Shown here piece after piece: positions 23,501-33,829 of a DNA stretch of 64,000 bases. The position numbers were made by a program, and so were the translations under genes. Position 1 is the first letter of the stretch; every line of letters begins with the position of its first letter. Location: positions 14,910,935 through 14,974,934 of the forward strand of contig JABAKD010000021.1 of NCBI GenBank assembly GCA_012845835.1. The letters are read 5' to 3'. The notes under the pieces were generated by a model. The model made no database searches. It was not told the origin of the DNA and worked only from the letters and a program-made list of their open reading frames with translations. The DNA is from Undaria pinnatifida (lineage: Eukaryota > Sar > Phaeophyceae > Laminariales > Alariaceae).

Positions 23501-24330
23501 CCTGTCTAGGCTGCAGCATGGAGTTGTGGAGAGTAGCGTGGCTGGCGCTGGTAAAAAAGTACAACGGGATGCCCAACGCCTGTCGCGGGGTGAGCTACGA
23601 AAGTCATAGCCGACTCCAAGCTCCAGTCCGGACAGGATCTGGCTTTACGCGACGGATGGAGCGCGGGACCGACTCCACAGCTCGCCACGAATACGGCGTT
23701 GGAGATTCGGTAGGCATTGTGGAGTCCGTCAGGCGCCCAATCCATCGCCTACAATTTGACGCCGTGATCCTTTCCGGGCTGCAGCTTGGAGTGGTGGAGA
23801 AATTCGTAGCTGACCACGCCAGTGGATTTAAAATTTCGGTGTAGAACGGCTGATGCTTGTCGAAAAATTAAACGGAATTTTCAACGCCGGTCGCGTGCCG
23901 AGCTGCGCAATCCTCCACAACCGTGAGAAGTGTAGTTGGCGCCGGTACAAGCGTACAACGGAACATCAAATGCCGGTGGCGTGGCGAGCTACGAAATACT
24001 CCGCAATTCCACGTTTCAGCCCGGACGGGATCCCAACATATGAATGTACGCGATGGATGAAGCGCGGGACCAACTGCATGATTTAATGGAGTCGGTCCCG
24101 CGCTTCATCCAACACGCGCAGTCAGGTATCGGGACCCTGTCCAGATTGCAGCTTGGAGTTGTGGAGAAATTTCGTAGCTCGCCACGCGACCGACATTGGA
24201 GATTCCGTTCGTATCATGGAGTCGGTCCCGCGCTCTCTCCATCGCGTACGCAAGATATCGCGATCCTGTCCAGGCTGCAGCTGGAGTTGAGGACAATATC
24301 GTAGATCACCACGCGACCGGCGGTGGGGAT
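20440..24330. repeat. Gag-fragment array in alternating orientation
   Basis: One fragment of about 150-200 bp, encoding roughly W-L-A-L-V-E-K-Y-N through GRVASYEIL to YAMDGARDRLH, is repeated with decay. The core GTGGCGAGCTACGAA and its variants occur at least 14 times on the plus strand, and the complement (TTCGTAGCTCGCCAC variants) at least 13 times, interleaved rather than in two blocks. Neighbouring opposite copies could pair as hairpins. Individual copies contain stops, and open frames of 60-159 codons across them are by-products. The left end is contiguous with the Copia Gag remnant. Confidence 0.8.
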
Positions 24331-24459
24331 TCCGTATGTCTACCTGAACCAGCCACGTTGCTCTCCCGTTGCTTATGGAATACCCCTCATACCTCTTGAC
24401 TAGCTTTTGGGCGTTGCCGCTGGTGTCAAAGAACAGAACGGAATAAAAGTAGTTATTGT

Positions 24460-24855
24460 CTATCTCCTACCGTTCAAGGGTACAGAATTATGTCCGTGCT
24501 GGGCTCTACAGTGTCGGTGTTTCCAGGTGGGTTTGCGCACTCTCTGCCCTGGAGAAATTGCAGGAGCGCTCAAGGTGAAATGGAGGCGTAGTTTTTCCTT
24601 CCAGCTGGGGAAAACTGAACAGTCCCTGCAGCCGCAGTAGTTTGGAAGAACCCTCGCTAGTGCTGCTAGCTTGTCGGTATCCTCCGTGACAAAGTTCTTC
24701 TGCCGCAGCTGGTGCGTGTTGTCCTTTGCCGCAGCCGGTTTGGGCTTCCGTTTTCCCAACACCCGAACTTGCCCTGCGCTGCAGAACCCTTTGCCGCCTA
24801 CCCGCGGACTGTTTTGTGTCTGGTACGGATTCGAATTGTCTTTATATCCTGACAC
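24460..24855 (-). CDS. Unrecognised ORF with a Cys/His cluster
   Basis: An open minus frame of about 130 codons has protein-like composition. A Lys/Pro-rich N-terminal part (VLGKRKPKPAAAKDN) is followed by NFVTEDTDKLAALARVLPNY, then CGCRDC and a stretch ending WKHRHCRAQHGH. There is no ATG at the 5' end of the frame, so it may be an internal or terminal exon or a transposon fragment. It sits immediately beside the Gag array, which favours a mobile-element origin. I recognise no family. Confidence 0.3.
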   Translation of the reverse strand: MSGYKDNSNPYQTQNSPRVGGKGFCSAGQVRVLGKRKPKPAAAKDNTHQLRQKNFVTEDTDKLAALARVLPNYCGCRDCSVFPSWKEKLRLHFTLSAPAISPGQRVRKPTWKHRHCRAQHGHNSVPLNGRR

Positions 24856-24859
24856 CCGA

Positions 24860-27600
24860 ACTTATCGAAGAGTTTAATTACCGTGATGTTGCTTAAGCAT
24901 GAGCTTAGCCGTGTCAGTACGGGCTGCCGTTGTCGGCGAGCAATGCAGTAGTATTGGTGTGGTCAGGGAGTTGCAGCAACTGCCGCAAAACCTCGTGAAC
25001 GCAGCACGACATTTAACGCCTGAAGTGTGATAACTCGACCCGTCTGATAAAAAGCAAACACATGAATACTCGCCCCGAAACGGGTTACATGAATTGACGC
25101 GAGCCTACGGCTGTTCAGAAATCGATACACAGTAGGTCGTGCAATTTTTCATGTACTCAGGATGAGCGCGGAGCAGTGCGAGTATCACCATGCTGCTGCG
25201 CTCGTGTCTTGCAGCTCCGTACATTGCTGGCTTGCTGTTCTCCAACTTTTAACTCCACCTTAGGCTCACTGGAGTCTGTCTTGTGATAATGGATGGCGAT
25301 GAGTGAACGTGATAACAACAACAACAACAGCCCCAGTACACGATACCTGGTATCTGCTACCAGTCTGATCGTGAACATAAGGATGTATGTATACCTGCCG
25401 CAGAATATTCCACTCTACGTAATATAGTCTATACGATCAACTCACGCACCTAAGGGTCTGAGAAACGTAGAGCGCCCCAGGGATGGCCCTGCCGAATGCT
25501 GTCGAAAACAGGCCAGCCACCATCAGGCCGTGGACAATACACCCCTCGTAGCTTCGAGGCCTGATCATGGGGCGGATGGAAAGGGGACGGCCAGAAAAAA
25601 AAAAAAAACAGGGATGGGCGAGAGACTCAAGTTACTTATAGAGATACTCTAAAGTTCCCAATGTTCTTGATGGGATAGACTTGGCCTGGCTTTGACGAAA
25701 CGGTTGAAATGTCCATCACTTTTTAACATCAATTCATGAAACGTCTACAGTAGACCCAACCGTCTGGGAAATTTCTAGCAATGAACGTATAGCGAGGAGT
25801 TAGTCTGAACTATCAACTATTCGTCCAAGCTGGGGCAAATCGTATACAACACGTTTATACTGACTTGGTAGCATAGGGCATATTCATGATGTTTCTACTT
25901 ATTGGATTCCCAGCTCATTGGCAGAGGAAAAATCCAGGAACCTTCCTTGGACGAGAGAGTAAAGCAGAGTTCAACACTTTGGGCAATATTCTTGGTAAAG
26001 CGGGGAACGTTTCAGGAAAAACACTTGCCATTGAAATCCCAGTTCAGCGGGTGCCTGACGGCTGGTCGAACGTACGTACTGTTTTCTGTGTAAGCTGCTG
26101 TTGACTGCTGCTTGCTGCTGCTACTATACTGCTGTTTGATGCTGCTGCACACAATGAAATTGGTTTTTCAAATACGACGAATGTGCACCCCTTGGCAGTA
26201 TAATGTCGCTTCCAAGGCCTCGGTTTACTGCCGCCGCACTCCGTACATCTGACCACCACGGCATAGGGGAAGCCGCGGAGCGCTTGTGCTGTACCAGGTA
26301 CCAGGTATATTCTACGCTAGACGTTATTGCAGCATTCAGCCCGTCGGTCAATCGTAGATCGTGATCAAAAGTTACAGCAATTGAAGATGACAACGATATG
26401 AGTAGCTTGACTTAATGATGAGGCGAGTGAGCGCGAAGCGCGAGCCTTTTTATTCTTGGCTTTCCACGGGAAAAGCTTCTTCATAGAGGATCGCATACAA
26501 AGCTCCTAGAGTGATGTTTTAATTTCTCTGTGGCCGACCAAGCAAGCAAGCGATCAATTCATTTCATTTTCGTACGCTTTTGTCCACGGTTACGGTTCTC
26601 AACGCACACGACACCACGACCAGTCCCGACGGGTCCAGTGCACGGACAATTAAAAGCTAGCCCTTTTCGTGCTGTTTTTGGTGTAAGTCGTTGAGAGCTC
26701 GTCGAGGCAGGTGCGGCAACGCCTGTTTTCACAGGCATTGCTTGGCCACGTACGAGTATGGTTTCAAACCACAAAAAATCACAACGGGCACGAGGGCGCA
26801 CATGGAAAGTTATCCCGCACACCTACCCCTCCCCCCCCTCGAGGCCCATTTTTTTTTTTTTGGCTTTGTTTGCTTGCTTGTTGGTTCGTTTCTTGGCTGT
26901 GCCCCTGTGGATGTTTTTACTGCACACTCATGCGTTAAGAAAGAGGCTTGGCAAGCAAGCCAATATTGCAAGAGCAAGGGATGTCCAGCTGTATTTTGGG
27001 TTGTTTAGGTATGTAAATCCTTGCGTCAATGCAAGGTGGTCAATGTAGTCAAAAAGAATCAATGGTGGGCAAGCGCCGCGCTTGGGCACGAAACCCCCTC
27101 CAACTTGCCCCCACATCGTCTCAGGACTTACGAACGCTTCGGCTTGCTTCTGCCAACGTACTTCTGCGACCACCGTCGATACAGTAGTGCGCGAAACAAG
27201 CGCGAAGAAATAAATTAGACAACAAACTAGTTTTGTTCTGCTTGGAGACATCATATCATCAGTCCAAACTTGCCCGAAACGTCAGAGGAAAGGGAAATAC
27301 CGGAAGAGCGGGCTCTCGATGAGCCGACGGCGGTGCATCAACTTCGCCACGTGCAACACAGACTATTCGTGTAAGTAATGACACCCTTCCGTTGCTTAGC
27401 CATCAACAAGATCAAACCGCCTCTCCCTCGTCCGAGAACGCCCTCTCGAACTGATGTCCTCCTTCTCCTCTTGCTCTTCCTCCTCTTCCTCTTCTTCCTC
27501 CTTCTCCCCCTCCCCGCCCCCTTCTCCTCCTCCTCCTCCTCCCCCTCCTCCCCCTCATCCACATCCTCATCCTCGGAGTCCCCTCCATAGTCGGAGTCCT
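24860..27600. other. No gene recognised
   Basis: Unique and low-complexity sequence. The motif TACC(A/T)GGTA occurs at 25344 and twice overlapping at 26292-26307. A GC hairpin GCGAGTGAGCGCGAAGCGCG lies near 26423. From 27450 the plus strand is a C/T-rich tract; its complement encodes an acidic then basic low-complexity stretch that continues the left-arm zinc-finger ORF. Confidence 0.4.
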
Positions 27601-27611
27601 CCCTATCGGAA

Positions 27612-28630
27612 TCTTCCTCCTCGCCCGAGCTCCCCTCCACCGAGCCGTGTGACTCGTCTGAATCACCTGAGCCCCCTTCTGCTGCGAGGTCTCGGTGCGT
27701 GCGATGGGGGCTGGGACACTCTTCTTCCTAGGCGCGACCTTCGGCGTGGTGCGGGGACTCTAGCAGTCCTCCCCTTCCCCCTTCCCTTACACTTTCGCAA
27801 CTTTCCCGCCACCGCGCCCGTTTCCACCTTGCCTACGTTGTAGCTCTCTTTAAATCTCACTGTGTTGGGATCTGACTTGCTCAGAACCAGCGCAGAGGTA
27901 TGCTTCTGTTCTACGTGGCGGAGCATAGAGTACTTTCACACCCACACTTCAGGCGTGCAAAATATGCACTTCAACGGTACGTTGGTGCATGGTGTAGAAT
28001 CCGTGAAAGTGGACGCCGCTTTGAGGCCTAACGCAACGACACTTCTTCGCGAGTCCAACTTGGGCGTGAGAGGAGTGCATCTTAGATGCCGCGTTCCCCT
28101 TCCTGAGTTGTACAAGCCAGCAAGGGGAACGCAGCATCTAAGATGCACTCCACCTGTCCTCTCGCACCCTAGTTGGACTCGTGGAGAAGTGTCGTTGCGT
28201 TAGGCCTCAAAGCGGCGTCCACTTTCACGGATTCTACACCATGCACCAACGTACCGTTGAAGTGCATATTTTGCACGCCTGAAGTGTGGGTGTGAAAGTA
28301 CTCTATGTTCCGCCACGTAGAACAGAAGCATACCTCTGTGTTGGCTCTGAGCAAGTCAGATCCCAACACAGTGAGATTTAAAGAGAGCTACAACGTAGGC
28401 AAGGTGGAAACGGGCGCTGTGGCGGGAAAGTTGCGAAAGTGTAAGGGAAGGGAGAAGTGTAGGACTGCTAGAGCCCCCGCACCACGCCGAAAGGTCGCGC
28501 CTAGGAAGAAGAGTCAATCGCACGCACCGAGACCTCGCAGCAGAAGGGGGGCTCAGATGATTCAGACGAGTCACACGGCTCGGTCACACGGCTCGGAGGC
28601 GGGGAGCTCGGGCGAGAAGGAAGACTCCGT
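27612..28630. repeat. Large palindrome, arms about 490 bp, spacer 20 bp
   Basis: The left arm (27612-28101) and right arm (28122-28630) are near-identical inverted copies; for example, AAGGGGAACGC at 28122 mirrors GCGTTCCCCTT ending at 28101. Differences are scattered base changes and a few short indels near the outer ends. Transcription across it would give a long hairpin RNA. Each arm carries one copy of the same zinc-finger ORF pointing outward. Confidence 0.9.
27663..27968 (-). pseudogene. Zinc-finger ORF, left arm of the palindrome
   Basis: The frame reads CIFCTPEVWV, a TGA stop, then KYSMLRHVEQKH, giving C-x2-C and H-x4-H of a C2H2-type finger across the stop. A conserved stretch follows (KSDPNTVRFKESYNVGKVE), then a Lys/Arg-rich tail. 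In the next frame an acidic Ser/Glu/Asp segment continues to about 27450. The same TGA sits in the right-arm copy, so it predates the duplication; a C-to-T change in an Arg codon would explain it. The reading frame after the basic part is shifted relative to the right arm. Possibly part of a transposon protein with a BED-like finger; the family is unknown. Confidence 0.45.
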
Positions 28631-28697
28631 GCTCATTGTGACCACTCTCTCTTGCTCTCTCCCTTTTTCTTCGTTGCTCCGTGCTGTGCGTAGCTGA
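28263..28697 (+). pseudogene. Zinc-finger ORF, right arm of the palindrome
   Basis: Mirror copy of the left-arm ORF, with the same C-x2-C, in-frame TGA and H-x4-H (MFRHVEQKHTS). From the ATG after the stop it is open for 130 codons, through a basic region (RKVAPRKKSQ) into sequence outside the arm. It could be translated from that internal ATG without the first half of the finger. Substitutions between arms are few, so the inversion is fairly recent. Confidence 0.45.
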
Positions 28698-29047
28698 TAC
28701 GCAGGCTGCTGCTGCGCGACCAGGGGGCTGCGTGTCTGCTATGTACCCCCCCTGCCCCTTTATATAGGATCTAGAATGGGGTTGTTTGCATAGGAAATTA
28801 TATGGCGTAATGGGGGGGAGGATGGGGTCTTCGTACCCCCCCCCCCCCCCTCTGGAAAGGCGAAAAAAAGTTTTAGTCCGTAGGTGTCGATTTTTTTCGT
28901 TTTTGTGCGTCCTTGACGGGCATTTACTTTCCGAAATTTCAGTTTTCCGAGCGAGCCCAATGCGTCCGTCTGCCCACATAACCATTTGGGTCCGTATCCC
29001 TGAGACATAATATACCTATAGATCTTTTTTCTTAGCCTTGCGCTCAG

Positions 29048-29256
29048 CGTTTCGACCCACACCGCTCGTCGCAGGAACTGCATTTTGTCGCGATTTCTTC
29101 GGGGGCGTGCTCTCCGACCTCCGGTCCCCCGGGAGAGTCGGCCGCCCTGCCGGCACCGATCTCGTGGGGACCTGTGCGGGCGACGGCAAGGTCGAGATCT
29201 ACGACATGCTTCGCCCGCCTGGCACAAACACGCCGTCCATGTTTCGTGGCGATGAC
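29048..29256 (+). CDS. Probable internal exon, unknown protein
   Basis: The exon is bounded by a pyrimidine-rich acceptor (CTTAGCCTTGCGCTCAG) and a donor GATGAC|GTATGT. Its best frame runs without stops and contains FCRDFFGGVLSDLRSPG, GTDLVGTCAGDGKVEIYDML and PPGTNTPSMFRGDD. The opposite-strand frame is an Arg-rich shadow. Phase is 1 at the start and 0 at the end. Partner exons are not identified; downstream is a tandem duplication that may hold degenerate exon copies. I recognise no family, although DGKVEIYD would suit a beta-propeller blade. Confidence 0.4.
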
Positions 29257-29330
29257 GTATGTATTGATGTCATCCTACATATGTGTCAGCAAACATGGGA
29301 GGCTTTGGCGAGGCTTCTTTTTGTTTTTTG

Positions 29331-30182
29331 GACAAGGCGTATAGTGTGCAACTCGCGACAACTGGGACGAGGGCTCGGGGCATGGGCCACTACAGCGGGT
29401 AATACGGACGGGAATGATGAGGCATGGTACATGGCGCCTAAGATCCTGCTAGGCATCTGCATGGGCGCAAGCTCAACGTCTTTTTTCACGACAACTGCTG
29501 TGCTGCATTCCAGGTATCTCTCGATCGACAACCGACAAGCTAATCGAGAAAAATGGGGTTTCCACAAAAATAATCATTTTTGTACGCGGGATTGTGTTTT
29601 GTTGCTGTCTGTTGCTGTTTGCTTGGTGCTTGCAGGTTGTCCTGAATTAAGTGGTTCACGCATACGTATCGTGTGTGCTTTCACGCCTCAATATGTGTGC
29701 CTGCTGGTAAAAAAATGTCAGCTGTGCTGCTGTGCTACATAGTGTGGGGCATGCGCATACATCCGAGGGTACACTGCGAGGCGTATGGACTGCAACCCAC
29801 GACATCTGTGACGAGCGCTCGGGGCATGGGGCCTACAGCGGCTAATACCAACGGGGATGTTGAAGCATAATACACGGCGCTTGAGATCCTGCTGAACATC
29901 TGCATGGGTGTAAGCTCAACGTCCCTTTTCACACAGCTGCTGTGCTGCTGCGTTTCACTCTTCATCAGTCGATCGACAATCCACTTAATCGAGTATAATG
30001 GGGTTTCAACAAAACTAATCGTTTTTTATGCGGGGTTGTGCTTTGTTGCTGTTTGTGCGGTGCGTGCCAGGTGGCCACAGGTTGTCCTGAATGGAGAGGT
30101 TCACGCGTACAAATCCTGTGTCCTTTCACACCTCAATATGTGTATCTGTTGGTGAAAAAGTGTCAGCTGCTGTGCCTCGCGG
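29331..30182 (+). repeat. Direct tandem duplication, offset about 444 bp
   Basis: Two diverged copies (29331-29740 and 29777-30182) share GCTCGGGGCATGGG, ATCTGCATGGG, AAGCTCAACGTC, ATGGGGTTT and CAGGTTGTCCTGAAT. The second copy has lost and gained short segments. It is next to the exon ending at 29256, so the duplicated unit may include intron or degenerate exon sequence. Confidence 0.7.
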
Positions 30183-31369
30183 CGCGGGACATAGCGGAGT
30201 TTTTTGGCGATGTTGTCGCCCACCAGCTGCCACGACCATCGCTAGCACACTGCTGCGCACTATAACAGCAGTGTTCTCCCACTCTCGCAAATGTTTCAAC
30301 TATTAATACCAAGCCTTCCTTATGGACCCGCTGAGTCGGTCTCCGGCCAAGGGATCCAAAACAGCCGAGGTCGTGGAAAACATCAGCTGTGAGACCGTTG
30401 ACGATGGAAGGCCAAAAGTTTGAAATTCCCGAAGATCCCAGCCAAACTTTGCCTGAACGTTCGCCTATGGACCCAATTTGGTAGAATAATTATTTGAAAC
30501 TTTCCAGAATTCCGGGAAAAAACGGTGTCTCGCGGCGATCTTGGCCAACATCGGCCGGAGAATTTCTCAAGCATATCTTGGATTAGACATGGCGCAATTT
30601 CGCGTTCTCCACAAACTTCGTTCGACGAAATCAACGACAACATCGTGAACTCTAAACGTGGCGAGCTCGTTAGGGGCTCCAAACCCCCCTTGGTGTAGAG
30701 CGCTCACCCTACGGCCGGTGATTTGTGGCGGGCGCTGATCAAGCTTCTGTTAAAAACACATTTAGCGGCTGGTGTGTAGAAAACTGAGACAAAAACTCTA
30801 TCGTCTCCCAACGGGCAAAAAACAGAATTTTGAGAGGATGTGACGAAAGACCACAGGACAACACAAGCAACCTCTCACGTCCTAGGGCATGGATCGAGAT
30901 AAACTCTTCAGCGCTGTCACGTACACTCAAGTGGCCTTGTCCGGAACAAAGAGGCGCGACCATGGGTTGTCTTTATCTCGAGATCGAAGGTCAATCGTGT
31001 TTGGTGGGCAGTGTTGATCAAGGCTTGATGACAAATAGACGAATTGACCTGTTGGGCCGCATGACCCAAAAAAGAGCCAGCAAAAAAACGATTTAGTCAT
31101 GTCTCCCCCATAGCGACGTTACCCGAAATATTTCAGCAAATAACCCACAAGAAAGGTTTGCAAACTTTTAGGCCAAACTATCGGCTTTCCATTGTCATAC
31201 GTAGACCTGAGCGTATTTTCTTGTCCTGAAACTAACATTTGCAAGCTATGTGTGCTACCTCGATCGCGCGTACTACGGAGTGTGTATTTTCATAGATGGC
31301 GATCTACAATTTCTGGCGGTCTTTATACCAAACGAATTCGCCACCTTTAGAGAGCACTCTCAACTCTTG
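30183..31369. other. No gene recognised
   Basis: Open frames at 30383-30682 and 30739-30963 (minus) have ordinary composition but no motifs or splice context. A fragment of the repeat B end motif lies at about 31235-31280. Confidence 0.35.
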
Positions 31370-31500
31370 GCATTAAGTCTGACCTTCATCTTTCACGACA
31401 TCCATAGCTGCTACTAATATTTTGGGCATCACGCCAGTCTGCGACCGACGGCCGTTCAGGCCGCCGGCGAAGCCCCCTTGTACATACTGCAAATTATATC
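31370..31500 (-). repeat. Repeat H, inverted copy
   Basis: Counterpart of 3905-4020, with the same GC-rich hairpin (CGGCCGTTCAGGCCGCCGGC) and the CTCAACTCTTGGCATTAAGT end. Confidence 0.55.
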
Positions 31501-31679
31501 ATCAGATCCACCGTACGGATGAGGGGACGGAGAAGCTCTGCTTGCTGTAGATATCGTAGTGGTGGCACGAGACACGGAGTAAGTACCTCCGATGTTGGAC
31601 GAGCGTGCTACTGCGCCGTAGCTATTTTCAGGGGGTTTGATCGACGAGACGCACGCACAGCGACGCTGACCTGGCCCTG

Positions 31680-31785
31680 GTCTCGTGTGTCCTCCTGCTG
31701 CTGATACTACCACGGCTTCTGCTTCTGCTTCTGCTTCTGCTGCTGCTGCTGCTGCTGCCACATTGTTGTACGAGTACAAAGTACA
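31680..31785 (+). repeat. (TTCTGC)n/(TGC)n microsatellite
   Basis: Repeats of GCTTCT and TGC give alternating Ala/Glu or Arg/Ser frames on the minus strand. Low complexity; not a gene by itself. Confidence 0.8.
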
Positions 31786-32386
31786 AGTACCTTATTTTTC
31801 CCTGAAAGCAGAAAATAAATATCAAATCAGCGACGATGTTCGTTTGGGTCGGTTTGTTCAGGTCGCATCTACCATATGATGACCGGGTGTGCTGCTGTTA
31901 TTTTGCGTTCTTGTCCCCCCCTGTGTTTTACCGTCTTCACCCAGCATCGCAGATTGGAATACTGCGGGTATAGACTCGTTATTACCAACTACTAGTAGCC
32001 GCGCAAGAGTATCACACCGCTCTTTGTTTTCTGCTGGTGGTACTTCAGCTCGAAGTCAGTCGCAGCTAGACCCTGTTGAACTCACAACTCGCCTCCGAAG
32101 CAACAACAAAATGCTAACAGTCAGAGGTCAGCAGTCTCATACCGGCACTGCTCTGTGCAAGGTACGAGTACACAGGAGACCGATCGTCGTGTGCCCCTCC
32201 TGCCCTCCCGCCCCTGGCTCCGTTGGTCAGGGCGTCTTCGTCTTGTATCCTAATCCTAGGTTTAGTGTAGCGGCGGATATTACGCCGCATTTTGCCCTTC
32301 GATCATAAACATGACATATACCGTTTTCTACAGCAATAGCAGCAGCAACAGGGACAACGAAACACATCTCGCTACCCCCTTCTCAC

Positions 32387-32895
32387 CCCGCATTTCTGGC
32401 GTACTCCTGGTCCAGGTGGATGGGGTTGTCATCCCCAGCGTGGGTCGCAAACGCAGCCACAGCGTCGGGTCCAAAAATGTGGGAGATCGAAAGAAATTGT
32501 CCTGGCAAGGGAGAGTCAGCTCCCGCACGTCTTGCCTCTAGAAGCGAGCCGGTCACGACAAACCTCTCTATTAATAGCTCATCGGTACCCCCACTTGCGC
32601 CTGGGCCGCTCAAGGATCGGCGCGGGCCACCGAGAGGAGCGTTGCACGACGGAGAACCTTGCAAGGGGCGTGGCGCACATCCTGATGACGGTGGGGACGA
32701 TGTCGGCCCGTGAGAACGATGTCGTAGAGCAAGGTGCTGGGATGAGGTGCAAGCAATAGATCTAGTGATGCTGCTGTGTTCTCGAGGTACCGAGGTGTTG
32801 ATACGGCAAGCCAGGGAGGAAGCGGCGCGTTTGTACCCGCGCACAGCGCTTGGCCAGTGTTCTCGCAGCACCCGTGTCCCGCCAGTGGTTTGCAT
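32387..32895 (-). CDS. First exon of a mitochondrial MaoC/HTD2-like dehydratase
   Basis: Starting at the ATG, the first 60 or so residues are rich in Arg and Ser and nearly free of acidic residues, like a mitochondrial presequence. The end of the exon has HIFGPDAVAAFATHAGDDNP followed by IHLDQEYARNAG, the hydratase signature of the MaoC/R-hydratase hot-dog family (GDxNPxH), with the catalytic pair at D155 and H160. The exon closes at a good donor (GCGGG|GTGAGA) in phase 2, just where the family continues with the HG motif. The closest known role is mitochondrial 3-hydroxyacyl thioester dehydratase of type II fatty acid synthesis (HTD2). No second exon was found down to about 28.6 kb, so the 3' part is distant or lost. 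Confidence 0.6.
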
Positions 32896-33455
32896 CCTCC
32901 AAAGTAGCGGTCACACTGCCGTGTTGTCTCCAGACTCCAGAAGGCCTTCGGCTTTTGGGTTGTAGCAAAGTTGTAGTTTGTAGCAAATGTGGGATTTTAT
33001 ATAGAGACGATGCATGTTCGAACATGTTTGAACTGTAATGCAGCGCCAACGATATGCGTTGACCATATGTTCCACCATTTACTGATGAACTGGTCATTGC
33101 TTGCTGTTCCGGAGTACACTTAACTAGTAAAGTAGTGACGGTGTGACGATGCAGCAATTGTTCGCCAATGTCAATGGGTGTACTGATGACACAGCCGTTT
33201 TGTCCGAGCTTGCGAATTTCAGCTACAAGAATCACAAGGGCGCCGCTCCGCGGGCGGCTGACGCCGCCCGCTGCGGTCGCGCAAGGAAGATTACAACTTA
33301 ATAATGTGAAGGGGGCAGAAAGAAGAGACCTATGATTTTTCGTGCAACTACCGTATATAGCGATTTGATTATGCCACAAGCTACTTTTGTACAGAGGTGA
33401 TTGCCCTGTGCTGTGCTGGGTGCTTGCTGGCGATGTCACGTTCTGATCGGCGGTG

Positions 33456-33821
33456 TGTTATAAGGCTTAGTTTGGGTAAGCTACCTTTTGCAAGTGGTCA
33501 AACGGACTAATACCCCACTAATAATTTAACAAATGGCGTCGTCGACAGACCATGGGTTTTTTGGGTCGTGGGTTCATATCCCACATCCACCACAATAAAC
33601 TTTTTCAGACTCTCCCCATGTCGAACTTGAAAAATACTCTCCCCGTATACCCAGGAAACGAAACGGCTTGATATTTGACAGGTCCGCCCGTATAATATCC
33701 GGCCGACCTACTCTCCCGCCGTTTCAGGGGGGGAGAGTGTTATAAGGCTTGGTTTGGGTAAGCTACTGGTTAATCTTTTGCAAGTGGTCAAACGGACTAA
33801 TGCCCCACTAATACCTTAACA
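33456..33821 (+). mobile_element. LTR-flanked miniature element (TRIM-like)
   Basis: Direct repeats of 76 bp (33456-33531) and 84 bp (33738-33821) both begin TGTTATAAGGCTT and end in TTAACA, so they have TG..CA termini with short inverted ends. They differ mainly by an 8-bp indel. A purine run (GGGGGGGAGAG) lies directly before the second repeat, as a polypurine tract would. AATGGCGTCG follows the first repeat where a primer-binding site is expected. The 206-bp interior has no ORF. It contains GTGGGTTCATATCCCAC, a perfect tRNA T-arm-like hairpin, followed by ATCCACCA. No target duplication is visible (CGGTG against ATAAC). Confidence 0.6.
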
Positions 33822-33829
33822 ATAACCTG

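Noticed and set aside
20179-24304. Many 60-159 codon frames as separate genes
   Set aside because: They are forward and reverse readings of the same decayed gag fragment.
28760-29227. A 155-codon minus-strand frame
   Set aside because: Arg-rich shadow of the plus-strand exon with better splice signals.
33533-33595. A functional tRNA gene
   Set aside because: Only the T arm folds well; D and anticodon stems do not pair convincingly.
33451-33826. Target-site duplication around the TRIM-like element
   Set aside because: The flanking five bases (CGGTG and ATAAC) do not match.
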